The translations under genes and the position numbers were made by a program. The notes beneath the pieces are model-generated. The model was not told the origin of the DNA and did not search any database. It saw nothing but the letters and a program-made list of their open reading frames with translations. Source: Acidobacteriales bacterium 59-55 (GTDB taxonomy: Bacteria > Acidobacteriota > Terriglobia > Terriglobales > Acidobacteriaceae). From it: 64,000 nt of DNA. Within the stretch, counting starts at the first letter, position 1; each line of letters opens with the position of its first letter. Below are positions 17,347-25,446 of this stretch, one piece after another. The DNA is taken from the NCBI GenBank assembly GCA_001897435.1, contig MKSV01000008.1, forward strand, positions 248,001-312,000, written 5' to 3'.

Positions 17347-18182
17347 ACCCTATGGAGATTGGTCTTCTGGTGTGGGCCGAGGCGACGGCCGAAGAGACGC
17401 AGAAGCAGCTCGCAGATTTCGGATTGCGCGTCATTCAGCTCGGTGTGCCGCCCTCGCTGGATTGCATCGCGGCAGCGGAGGACTGGAAGGCAGCCTTGGA
17501 GAGGTCTCCGATTCTTATTACCGCTGCGGTGTGCTCCTACGCGGACGAGGACTACTCCAACCTGGCCACGGTGCATGAGTCAGTCGGCTTTACGACAGAG
17601 CGATATCGCGCTGAGCGCATCGCGCACACGAAAGAGGTTTCCGGGTTTGCACGAAATCTCGGCGTGGGAGCTGTGTCTTGTCATATCGGCTTCATCCCCG
17701 CGGACTCTTCGCAGCGACTCTATCGAGAGCTAGTCGATGTAACCCGAGTGCTGTGCGATGCTGCCGCGGCAAACGAGCAGAACTTTGTGCTTGAAACGGG
17801 ACAGGAATCCGCGAAAGTATTGCGGGACTTTTTGGGACAGGTAAACAGGCCCAACCTGAAGATCAATTTCGACCCGGCAAATATGATTTTGTACGGATCG
17901 GGCGACCCGCTCGAGGCGCTTGCGCTGCTACAGTCGCATGTATTGTCTGTGCACTGCAAGGACGGCCGCGCCCCCATTCCCGGCAGCGGCATGTTGGGGC
18001 AGGAGTGCGTTTTGGGAGATGGAGAGGTTGACTTCCCGGGTTTTCTACATCTGTTGAAGCAGATCGGTTATTCAGGTGCGCTGACGATCGAACGAGAAGA
18101 GCCAGATCGTGCACAGAAGATTTCAGATATTCACCTTGCAATTGAAAGACTCAGGCAGTGGAAGGAAGCGCAGGCACTCTAG
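17334..18182 (+). CDS. Cytoplasmic sugar phosphate isomerase/epimerase (xylose isomerase-like TIM barrel)
   Basis: I take ATG 17334 (MGPLNPMEIGLLVW), which overlaps the upstream gene by 13 bp and has GGAAAGG before it; ATG 17352 is the alternative. The product has 282 residues. Four acidic/His positions that usually bind the metal are visible in order: Glu in FVLETGQES, Asp in INFDPANMI, His in LSVHCKDGR, and Glu in ALTIEREE. Unlike the 5383 homologue it has no export signal. It is coupled to the Gfo/Idh gene, so both probably act on the same imported sugar derivative. Confidence 0.9.
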   Translation: MGPLNPMEIGLLVWAEATAEETQKQLADFGLRVIQLGVPPSLDCIAAAEDWKAALERSPILITAAVCSYADEDYSNLATVHESVGFTTERYRAERIAHTKEVSGFARNLGVGAVSCHIGFIPADSSQRLYRELVDVTRVLCDAAAANEQNFVLETGQESAKVLRDFLGQVNRPNLKINFDPANMILYGSGDPLEALALLQSHVLSVHCKDGRAPIPGSGMLGQECVLGDGEVDFPGFLHLLKQIGYSGALTIEREEPDRAQKISDIHLAIERLRQWKEAQAL

Positions 18183-18347
18183 GCCTGTGATCTGTGCCTC
18201 TTTGCAAGCCTTTGCGCAAGATTGTGCGGAACTGGGAGTGGACAGACGTACAGAGGGAAGCTGCAATGGGCGTCTCTTATCGCCCTGTACCGCTCGCACG
18301 CAGCCCGCTGTTCTCCCGGATTGCGCTCGCTAACTTGTTGAATTGAT

Positions 18348-18394
18348 TGGTGGACCTGATCGGGATCGAACCGATGACCTCTTCCATGCCATGG
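18348..18394 (-). other. 3' half of tRNA-Ala(GGC): attachment-site scar of an integrated element
   Basis: Read on the minus strand, this has the anticodon loop with GGC, the 3' anticodon-stem strand, a variable loop AGGTC, a T-arm (ATCGG TTCGATC CCGAT), the acceptor 3' strand CAGGTCC and an encoded ACCA. The D-arm and 5' acceptor strand are absent: upstream bases do not pair. Tyrosine integrases that use tRNA genes leave exactly such a 3' copy at the far end of the element, with the intact tRNA restored at the other. The orientation puts the element to the right, toward higher coordinates, where accessory genes begin. The surrounding 470-bp gap (18183-18658) has no other gene. Confidence 0.72.
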
Positions 18395-18473
18395 AGTTGC
18401 CAAAAACCTAAATTGTTGACGGCAGCGTGGTTAGAAGACGGCATAACCGGAAAAATCGGCCTAATCGGCGCAC

Positions 18474-18495
18474 TTTGACACCAATTTGACACCAA
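18474..18495. repeat. Tandem 11-bp direct repeat beside the tRNA fragment
   Basis: Two perfect back-to-back copies of TTTGACACCAA, 80 bp from the tRNA fragment on the element side. Short direct repeats at this distance from an attachment core are typical of integrase arm-binding sites. No integrase gene is in the window. Confidence 0.5.
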
Positions 18496-18658
18496 ACTTC
18501 AGGGCCGTGGGCTGGGTCGTGGCGGGCCAGCTCACAATCATTTTCCAGATGAGTATCAATTGTACGGCGGTCTGTTCATAACCGCTCATCCCTCAGATGG
18601 GGCGCTCCAGATATGCATTCGCAAATGATGGGGCATTCTTGTCGAGTTTCCTGAACCT

Positions 18659-19117
18659 TTACCGCTGCGACAGATATTCTCTGCTCCACTCCGCCAGAGT
18701 GTCGATCAAGCTCAGTGCCGCGAGGCCCCGTGAATTAGACAACGAATATTCCACGTGCGGCAATCGGCCACTCAGGTCAGTCCGGACAACGAGGCCGTCC
18801 TTTTCCAACTCGCGGAGATGCTGGGTGAGCATTTTCTTTGATGCCTCGGGAAACATCCTACGTAACTCACTCAAGCGGGCTGGTCCATGCTGAAGGCGGG
18901 ACAGAATACGCATCTTCCATTTCCCCTGAATGAGATTGATTGCGAATTGAGCCGAGCATCCTTCTCCTCCCTGTACTTTCGTGCGACTAGCGACTCTCTC
19001 CTGCCTTTCCCGTCGGCAACTGGCATAGTTCGGTGGGCCTTTGTCAGCTCGTCTTGGCAAATGCGGACTTTGGTTTGTCGAATCACGAAAAGCCTGCTTT
19101 GGCGAACTCCAAATCAT
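18659..19117 (-). CDS. HxlR family transcriptional regulator
   Basis: 152 residues. The HxlR winged helix begins at about residue 54 with the near-invariant first Cys (GGEGCSAQFAIN), then QGKWKMRILSRL, the recognition region LSELRRMFPEASKKMLTQHLRELEKDGLV, and the wing ending VEYSLSN. The N-terminal 50 residues are longer than usual, and no better start codon with a ribosome site is apparent. Family members often sense redox or electrophile stress through the conserved Cys, but its target here is unknown. It is the first gene inside the presumed element and is divergent from the sigma-like gene at 19302. Confidence 0.85.
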   Translation of the reverse strand: MIWSSPKQAFRDSTNQSPHLPRRADKGPPNYASCRRERQERVASRTKVQGGEGCSAQFAINLIQGKWKMRILSRLQHGPARLSELRRMFPEASKKMLTQHLRELEKDGLVVRTDLSGRLPHVEYSLSNSRGLAALSLIDTLAEWSREYLSQR

Positions 19118-19301
19118 GTGTCACCGCCCATCAATCCTGAAGGCTCATTCCGCGTGCTGGGACACTCTCGCAATTCTGCCCCGTATCTGTTAAAGGCACT
19201 TTCATTTCGTCTTTGGGGCAAGGTAGCGAAAATATTCGTGCGGCGCTCGTCTATACTTTTGGAGTTGAAGTGGTTAACCCATTCGAGACGGTCGCTCACG
19301 T

Positions 19302-19871
19302 ATGCAGCCACAAGGTCGCATCTGGCAGGAGCTGACGTGGAGTTGGGCCTATTCGACTGGGCACCCTGCGTCTGATCAGAAGGTGGAAGCCGCTGCGAAG
19401 GCAGCTTGGCCCTACGCAGTCCTATGTGCATGGACATACCTGAACGATCACGCCGCTGCCCATGACCTCATGGATCATGCTGTACAAAGCGCGTCCAATT
19501 ACATTGGGCGTCATCCTGAATCTCCCGATAATAAGCTCAAATGGCATATAAAGAGCGTCCTTAAGCGCCGCGCTCGGCAACAAGGTGAGAAGAAAAGTCG
19601 AGAAATTCAATATGGGTCGCTTCGTGATCTGGAATACGTGTATGTTGGTCAGTCAGAGGCAGAGCAAAGAGTCTATGCGACGGAACTTTTCAGGCGACTT
19701 TCACCGTTCGCCCAGTCAATCGTAGAGTGGCGCTGGCTGGGTTATTCGTGGAGAAAGATCGCTGAGCACCTCGACATGGACCATACTGCTGTGCGACGTG
19801 CTTATTTTCGGGAGATGGAGTTGTTGCTCCACGCTCTCTCCCAATCTGGAGATTCTTCCCAATGTGGCTGA
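19302..19871 (+). CDS. ECF-like RNA polymerase sigma factor
   Basis: 189 residues with a sigma-2-like helical region (about 40-75: YLNDHAAAHDLMDHAVQ, then KLKWHIKSVLKRRARQQ) and a sigma-4-like helix-turn-helix (about 130-170: RRLSPFAQSIVEWRWLGYSW, then RKIAEHLDMDHTAVRRAYFR). Both are divergent from standard ECF groups, so it may bind core polymerase and direct a small regulon, or act only as a DNA-binding regulator. Its end overlaps the next gene by 10 bp, and that gene carries a zinc anti-sigma motif, which strongly supports the sigma reading. It converges with the S41/CHAT operon. Target promoters are unknown. Confidence 0.72.
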   Translation: MQPQGRIWQELTWSWAYSTGHPASDQKVEAAAKAAWPYAVLCAWTYLNDHAAAHDLMDHAVQSASNYIGRHPESPDNKLKWHIKSVLKRRARQQGEKKSREIQYGSLRDLEYVYVGQSEAEQRVYATELFRRLSPFAQSIVEWRWLGYSWRKIAEHLDMDHTAVRRAYFREMELLLHALSQSGDSSQCG

Positions 19872-20563
19872 AATTGCCTGGGCTTTCACGCTCCGAAGAT
19901 CGCTTTGAGACCTGGATTGCGCAGCGCCATCAGGAACACGTGCTCGCAGAGCGGGAAATCTCTGCTGGTCCCTGTCCCGATGAGTCCTTTCTTAAGAGCC
20001 TGGCCACTAAGTCCAGACGTATCCAATTATCAGATCCAAGAGTTAACCATGCGGCGAATTGTCACGTTTGCATGACGCGGCTGATGGAATTGCGGCGCGA
20101 AACCCATTCGCGCCGGCGACGGCTCGTTCTCACGGTCGCAGTTGCTTCGTGCCTATTGGTTGCCGTCGTGTTCGTCATGCTAGGTCGCCGCAGAGCACGC
20201 ACGCAGAATCAGATGGCGGAAGTTGCCGCAATTCCTCAAACCGTTAACCTCTGGAACGCTGGAACATTTCGCGGCGATCAACCTAGTCGATTGAAGACTG
20301 TTCTGTTGCCTGCCGCACTGGTGAAATTGACAATCATTCTTCCTCGCTATAGCGGAGCGGGGCGATATGATGTAGCCGTGACCCGTGATCAGGCAGGCCA
20401 GGACATACTGGCTCACGCCAGCTCAATGGCAATCGGCTCCGGAGATCGAGAACAAGTCTCGGTTTACCTCGATTTGCGGAAATCTCGACCCGGATCTTAT
20501 TTTCTTTCAACCACTCATGAGCAGGATCAAGCGTCATATTACTACTCTCTCCAAATTAGATAG
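19862..20563 (+). CDS. Membrane-anchored zinc (ZAS-like) anti-sigma factor
   Basis: 233 residues, overlapping the sigma gene by 10 bp. The cytoplasmic part holds H63-x3-C67-x2-C70 (NHAANCHVC), the HxxxCxxC core of ZAS anti-sigma domains. A single membrane helix spans about 87-108, preceded by the basic THSRRRR, so the C-terminal 120 residues face the periplasm. That part is rich in beta strands (VKLTIILPRYSGAGRYDVAV, VSVYLDLRKSRPGSYFLST) and looks like a sensory or ligand domain. Its expected role is to hold the sigma factor at the membrane until a signal or protease releases it. Proteases encoded on the opposite strand are the obvious candidates. Confidence 0.7.
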   Translation: MWLKLPGLSRSEDRFETWIAQRHQEHVLAEREISAGPCPDESFLKSLATKSRRIQLSDPRVNHAANCHVCMTRLMELRRETHSRRRRLVLTVAVASCLLVAVVFVMLGRRRARTQNQMAEVAAIPQTVNLWNAGTFRGDQPSRLKTVLLPAALVKLTIILPRYSGAGRYDVAVTRDQAGQDILAHASSMAIGSGDREQVSVYLDLRKSRPGSYFLSTTHEQDQASYYYSLQIR

Positions 20564-20631
20564 CCTATTATCGCAACCGGCTTCGACAGAAAGTCATTAA
20601 ATATGGCTCAAAGCATTATCAAATGGTCGGT

Positions 20632-21933
20632 TCAACTAGCCCGTTGAATTTGCACGTCACGGGCAGTTTCAATAGCTCGGTCAAGTTGACCATCAAAACT
20701 CGCGCTCCTTTGACGCCAGTCAAACTGAATTTGTTCGTCCGGTTCGATGGGTGTTCCTTCAAGAACGGTGCCTTTCCATGTGTAATAGGCCCCGGTCGGC
20801 AATGCCAGCCGGTACCCCTGACCCACCTTGACGGAAGTGGCGGAAAGCAGCCTTCCAGCGGTCTTCTCGCCAACTATTCTGGCGAGATTGTTCTCGCGCG
20901 CGAACGCAACGATCATTTCGGCGGCGCTCGCGGTATGGCGATCTACTAGAAGAATTGTCCCTCCATGAAATTGCTTGTGGCCCAATTCCTCCGTCTCAAG
21001 CACGATAGGAGTTTTGGCGAGCATTGCCGGCGCAAACTGTAATGCCAGCAGCCAGAGTGCTTTCTTGGAAGTCGGGATGCTGCCGAAGCGACGAAACTGT
21101 TGTTTTTCGGAATCCAGATTCGGCGTCACGCGGCTTTTAGGAAGTGCGAACCCTACCGGAATCCTGCCGGGCGTGAGCAGACTCATAACACGAAGCGCTC
21201 CAATTCCTCCTCCCGTATTCCCGCGAAGGTCGATGATGAGACTGTCTATTTTTCCTAATTTATCGACGGCACGCGAGATTTCGTTTGCAACTTCGACTCC
21301 GACCATCCCAGGGAACATCGCGACCTTTAGGTAGCCCAGCCCCTCTCCGAGATGCCGTGATTGAACGAGCGTAGGCTCGACGAAGTGCAGCTTCTTTCCT
21401 TTGGGTCGCGCCACATCGACGGCAACGGTGCGCCGCTGATCGTCTTTGCCCACGATGTCCAGAACGGTCTGCTTACCCATCGGGAAGACCGGATGCTCCG
21501 GCGGGGTAATCTCCCGGCCATCCACGCTTAGAAGAATGTCTCCAGGCTCAATTCCGGCGATAGATGCGGCACCTCCCGAGTGGACATCCTGAAATATCCA
21601 ACGCTTTCCGACCAGTGTTTCATCGGCTAGGTAGGTGGCGCTCAATGCGGCTCGGCTCGAAGCTCGTTGAGCGCGGCCATGAAAAAATCCCAGATGAGAC
21701 GTATGAAGCTCCGCCAGGAGATCGCTCATGGACTGTTCAAATCTATCTGCTGTGTCGGCTCCTTCAATCAATGGCCGGTGGCGCTCCACAGCGTTCAGCC
21801 AATTATCGTTCAGTTTTTCCGGGAGATAGAATCGCTTATTCAAAGTGGCTAGTACGTTCTCAAGAATGGTGTGTCGTTCGCGCATGGAAAGCTGGACAGA
21901 TGATTCCGCTGGGGCAGATTTATCTTTTGTCAT
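20632..21933 (-). CDS. S41 family PDZ peptidase without export signal
   Basis: 433 residues with no signal peptide or membrane helix. A helical N-terminal region (HTILENVLATLNKRFYLPEK) resembles the cap of tail-specific proteases, a PDZ domain lies at about 105-160 (AGIEPGDILLSVDGREI), and the S41 core at about 200-430 has IDLRGNTGGG and HTASAAEM with candidate nucleophile Ser336. Arg361 sits 25 residues on, where Prc/CtpA have the catalytic Lys; Lys357 is four residues earlier, so the general base is uncertain. Its ATG overlaps the TGA of the CHAT gene, so the pair is one operon with coupled translation. It may trim or finish substrates first cut by the CHAT protease. Confidence 0.82.
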   Translation of the reverse strand: MTKDKSAPAESSVQLSMRERHTILENVLATLNKRFYLPEKLNDNWLNAVERHRPLIEGADTADRFEQSMSDLLAELHTSHLGFFHGRAQRASSRAALSATYLADETLVGKRWIFQDVHSGGAASIAGIEPGDILLSVDGREITPPEHPVFPMGKQTVLDIVGKDDQRRTVAVDVARPKGKKLHFVEPTLVQSRHLGEGLGYLKVAMFPGMVGVEVANEISRAVDKLGKIDSLIIDLRGNTGGGIGALRVMSLLTPGRIPVGFALPKSRVTPNLDSEKQQFRRFGSIPTSKKALWLLALQFAPAMLAKTPIVLETEELGHKQFHGGTILLVDRHTASAAEMIVAFARENNLARIVGEKTAGRLLSATSVKVGQGYRLALPTGAYYTWKGTVLEGTPIEPDEQIQFDWRQRSASFDGQLDRAIETARDVQIQRAS

Positions 21934-24569
21934 TGGATACTCCTTGAAGAAAGATTGCTATCTGGCGCTGAAAATAAACTGCCGTTCGGTTCACCGTTGA
22001 GCACGAAGGCCGCCCAATAGTACGGAGGAGAGCCTGAATTCAGCATTTCAAGTTGCGCTTGCCTCAAAGCCTCTGCCTTCTCTTCATGACGGCCGAGATG
22101 TTCATAGAAAACGGTCATTAGGTGTGTGGTTGCGTGATCTTCAAGCTCCCAGAATGTGGACACCACACTTTGAGATCCCGCCTCGATGAATGCGTTTACG
22201 ATATTCGCAGCCCCTTCCTCGCCGATTTGTCCCACACTGGTGTTACAGGCGGAGAGGGTTACGAGGTTGGCATTGAAATGAAGTTTCCTGATCTCCCGAA
22301 CCTGCAGCAAGCTGTCATCGGTGAGCCCCGGCTCTGGAGCGAAGATAAGGGCTGAACGATCCGAGAACACGGGGTCAACATATCCGTGGAGGGCCAGGTG
22401 GACAACTTTGTAGTGGCTAAGCGGAAGACTTTTGAAATTTGTCTCTGTTGCGCGTGACCCCAACAAAACAGTGTTCGGCTTTGGCAGGTCGGACGCAATC
22501 GTTTCGACTTCATGCTGGCTCTCTGGCAGAGCGACGAGTTCCTTTCTGTCAGGTCCCGAAACTGCTCTGCGAATGCTTGTAAGAAGTGTGCTCGGGGATG
22601 ATGAATTGGTTGTCCACGCTGCTACCCCTAGATACGGTAGATCGTCTCTCACCATTTGATTTGTGCGGTGTCTTAGAATGTCGAGCACGGTTCCAGATGG
22701 AACCACGGTCACAAGATGTGAGGTCAGAATATAGTGGCCGCCGTTTTCCAGAGCTGAAAAGGGTAGGAGGTGGAGCTTTCCATCAGGTACTACTATCAAC
22801 GTCTGCTTGTCTTTGAATTCTTGAATTCCACCCAGAAGAGCATTGAAAAGCTGTTGTGCAAGCGCCTGATCGTTCTTTTGTTGCAATATCTCAGACCTGT
22901 ATCGCATCACCTGTTGCCCCAATATATCTTTCGATGGCAACGTATACCGATGGACAGTTTGATGGGTCACGGCGAGAGCATAGGATTGCGGGCTATCGAG
23001 GACATATTCAACAAAGAGTTCAGAAGGGCGAAGATCACGTTGCAGTTGCCTGAGATCCACGGGTTCTGGCGCTGTATCGACTTCCGCTGAATTCGGAGTC
23101 AATTGTTGCTCCACCTGATAAATCGCGTCCAGAATGTGGCCTCTAGCGGTCGGTTCATCGGTATTGAGCAATGCAAAATTCAGCTTTGTCAGGCGCTGCT
23201 CCATAAGATTCGGATCGTGTGGCGCAATCACCTCGTGATGCGTTAATGCTTGTGCTTCGACTCGACCTCGCGCGCGTTCGATCACATGAAACGCAGCAGC
23301 AGTCCTGCCTTGATTGCTCAAAGATGTGAAATATTCCGAGTACACCTCGCTCAAATCGCTCAGGAGTTGGCGTTCGACAGTCGGGGTCGGCACCTTGCTC
23401 AGAAGAGCGTCAAGCATATCTGCGCTCTTCTCATATAACTGATTTGACGATTTGATGTTTCCCCTCTTAGCCATAATGTCTGCCTTAATGGCGAGATTCT
23501 TAGGAACAAAATACAGCTCATCGGGGATACGCTCGTTTGCCTCGATAGCTTCATTTATCGCGGCTAATGCTGATTCCAACGCTCCTTGATGTAGATACGC
23601 CTTTGCGAGCAGACCATCTACCTGAGTCAAGCCGCGCCAATGCGATACCTTTTTTGCATATTGGGCGGACTGTCTGTAGTCGGATACGGCTTGATCCCAA
23701 TTCCCCATTGCTTCGTAGACTCCAGCTCTGATTTGGTAAACGTCGGCGAGATGTTCGACAAGATGGTATCTGCCTACTCGCTCCATCTCCTCCCCCGCCA
23801 ACGTCAACGCCTCTTGGCCTTTTCCAAGGCCGCTGAGAGCTCCGATTTTCGCGGTTATGGCAATCGTTGGATAAGCCGCGCCGGGAGTATCTTTGGCGAC
23901 GTTAATTGCTTCGTTCAGAGGGCCAAGAGCTTCTTTGTATTTGTGAAGTTCCACCAACCCTGTGCCATACATACTTGCATATCGAATATGAGCGGCGGGA
24001 TCAGCCGTCTTCGCCACTATCCATGCCTTGACCACATCCTTCTTCGCAGTCGCCATGTCTCCAAGGAGAAATGCCGCAATTCCTTGCTCACCGACCGCTC
24101 TGGATGCGAGCAGATAATGGTGCCGCCGAAGCGCCAAATTCTCAACTTGAGTCCACGTTTCTCTTGCCATTCCAGAGTCGTAGTTGACTTCGAGCATTCC
24201 AAGGATCGTCAGAACGCGAAGCCGCGTTTCAGGATCACGCGCTTCAGGTAATTTCAGATCCTTTATTAGTATCGAGATTTGGGCCGGGATTCCCGCTGAA
24301 GATTCGCTGTGAGCAGGCATCTCACTGACCCGCGCATAGAGTGCCCTTGAGAGTTGGTGTTTCTGTGCAAACTGGATTTCCGCTTGTCGGTACAGTGGTT
24401 CTGCTGCTATCCAGCTGTTCAGCCACGACATGTCGTCGGCTCGCTTGAGGAGCGCCTCTGGAGAGGCAGGATTCCTCCGGCGGAGGACGTGGCATCCGAC
24501 AACACTCAACAGGACGGCCAACAGCAAACCGGCAGCAATGCGGAATGGGGGAGGGACAACTCCGCGCAT
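21930..24569 (-). CDS. TPR-CHAT caspase-like protease with N-terminal membrane or lipoprotein anchor
   Basis: 879 residues. The N-terminus has a hydrophobic helix (RIAAGLLLAVLLSVVGC) that fits a lipobox (VVGC); however, arginines follow it, which would also allow an N-out/C-in anchor. Tetratricopeptide-like repeats fill about 35-430 (e.g. ALGPLNEAINVAKD, AVSDYRQSAQYAKK, SALAAINEAIEAN). The CHAT domain spans about 580-870 with catalytic His728 (VVHLALHGY) and Cys775 (VTLSACNTS), the caspase-like dyad, and ends PPYYWAAFVLNGEP. TPRs usually bind a partner or activator, and CHAT cuts a protein target. It is operonic with the S41 peptidase and convergent with the sigma/anti-sigma pair. Target and trigger are not known. 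Confidence 0.88.
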   Translation of the reverse strand: MRGVVPPPFRIAAGLLLAVLLSVVGCHVLRRRNPASPEALLKRADDMSWLNSWIAAEPLYRQAEIQFAQKHQLSRALYARVSEMPAHSESSAGIPAQISILIKDLKLPEARDPETRLRVLTILGMLEVNYDSGMARETWTQVENLALRRHHYLLASRAVGEQGIAAFLLGDMATAKKDVVKAWIVAKTADPAAHIRYASMYGTGLVELHKYKEALGPLNEAINVAKDTPGAAYPTIAITAKIGALSGLGKGQEALTLAGEEMERVGRYHLVEHLADVYQIRAGVYEAMGNWDQAVSDYRQSAQYAKKVSHWRGLTQVDGLLAKAYLHQGALESALAAINEAIEANERIPDELYFVPKNLAIKADIMAKRGNIKSSNQLYEKSADMLDALLSKVPTPTVERQLLSDLSEVYSEYFTSLSNQGRTAAAFHVIERARGRVEAQALTHHEVIAPHDPNLMEQRLTKLNFALLNTDEPTARGHILDAIYQVEQQLTPNSAEVDTAPEPVDLRQLQRDLRPSELFVEYVLDSPQSYALAVTHQTVHRYTLPSKDILGQQVMRYRSEILQQKNDQALAQQLFNALLGGIQEFKDKQTLIVVPDGKLHLLPFSALENGGHYILTSHLVTVVPSGTVLDILRHRTNQMVRDDLPYLGVAAWTTNSSSPSTLLTSIRRAVSGPDRKELVALPESQHEVETIASDLPKPNTVLLGSRATETNFKSLPLSHYKVVHLALHGYVDPVFSDRSALIFAPEPGLTDDSLLQVREIRKLHFNANLVTLSACNTSVGQIGEEGAANIVNAFIEAGSQSVVSTFWELEDHATTHLMTVFYEHLGRHEEKAEALRQAQLEMLNSGSPPYYWAAFVLNGEPNGSLFSAPDSNLSSRSIQ

Positions 24570-24624
24570 AGCTACTCAGTTAATACCTGCTAATAGTGCC
24601 AGAATCTCAAATCCGGGTCAATGT

Positions 24625-25446
24625 TTATGGCCAGTCCGCGATCAGGTCTACAAAAGCACGGAATCTAGCTTCTATCTCTGTCGCGGAGGTCGCCGGATAG
24701 CCAAGCTCATTCGCCAGTGCCTCAAGTTCGGATTGCCATTCCGTCGGAAGTTGGTTAGAAGGAGGAAAGTCGTGAGTGGCCCGCTGAGTGAAAACCTGTT
24801 TCGCTGCAAGGCGCACCGCCGTAATATCCAATTTTCCCAACAAATCAACCAACAGGATGTCCAGCACATCGCGGGCACGGCCTTGCGAATATGGTCCCGT
24901 ACAGGCGTGCAGTTTTTGGGCAACTTGCTCACTCAAATTCAAACAGCGGACCGGAGATGGTATGCGCAATCCCATTGCGGCAAGCCCGGGAATCGCAGGC
25001 TCCACAAGATCCACTGCACCCTCTCCCGATGAGCCGAGATCAACTTCGATGGTTTGCCACGCACGGGTTTTAAACCGGACAGCGAGTTCCAAGCGCACAG
25101 CGTCCACTTTGTCCATGCTCAATGGCTTGCCCTTTACCTGAAACGTGAAATCGTCGAATCCTAATGCTATTGCATCCTGAAATACCCGAAGTCTTTCCTC
25201 GCGTTTGCCAGCAACACCAATATCGATGTCCTTGGTTGCGCGAGCACCTTCAGCAAATCGAAGCTCCATCGCGACGCCACCCTTGAGGTAGTAGTTGGTC
25301 AGGACGCCCTCACTCACTGCCCGCTCCAGCACTCCGCAGAGTGCCAGAAAGGAGACCCATCGGCGGAGGCGCTCTTGTGCCAAGCCCTGTTCTCTGGCGA
25401 CTCGCGCCAGCGTCTTCTCAAGACGTTCAACTGGCCGTGGAGTCAT
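24625..25446 (-). CDS. abiEii: AbiEii-type nucleotidyltransferase toxin (type IV toxin-antitoxin)
   Basis: 273 residues. The AbiEii/AbiGii (DUF1814) nucleotidyltransferase core has KGGVAMELRF (Gly56/57) and TKDIDIGV with metal-binding Asp73 and Asp75, followed by the helical part with LNLSEQVAQKLHAC and GRARDVLDILLV. Related toxins transfer nucleotides to tRNA or similar acceptors and stop growth, which gives phage abortive infection or element maintenance. Its start overlaps the end of the antitoxin gene by 20 bp, the standard antitoxin-first order. In an integrated element it probably serves both stabilisation and phage defence. Confidence 0.88.
   Translation of the reverse strand: MTPRPVERLEKTLARVAREQGLAQERLRRWVSFLALCGVLERAVSEGVLTNYYLKGGVAMELRFAEGARATKDIDIGVAGKREERLRVFQDAIALGFDDFTFQVKGKPLSMDKVDAVRLELAVRFKTRAWQTIEVDLGSSGEGAVDLVEPAIPGLAAMGLRIPSPVRCLNLSEQVAQKLHACTGPYSQGRARDVLDILLVDLLGKLDITAVRLAAKQVFTQRATHDFPPSNQLPTEWQSELEALANELGYPATSATEIEARFRAFVDLIADWP

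Noticed and set aside
18348..18394. Complete tRNA-Ala gene
   Set aside because: Only the anticodon loop to 3' end is present. The bases that should form the 5' acceptor and D-arm do not pair or match.
18183..18658. Integrase gene next to the tRNA scar
   Set aside because: No frame in this gap shows tyrosine recombinase motifs. If one exists it is outside the window.
19302..24569. Type III CRISPR-Craspase locus
   Set aside because: The CHAT and sigma genes recall it, but there is no repeat array and no Cas gene anywhere in the window.
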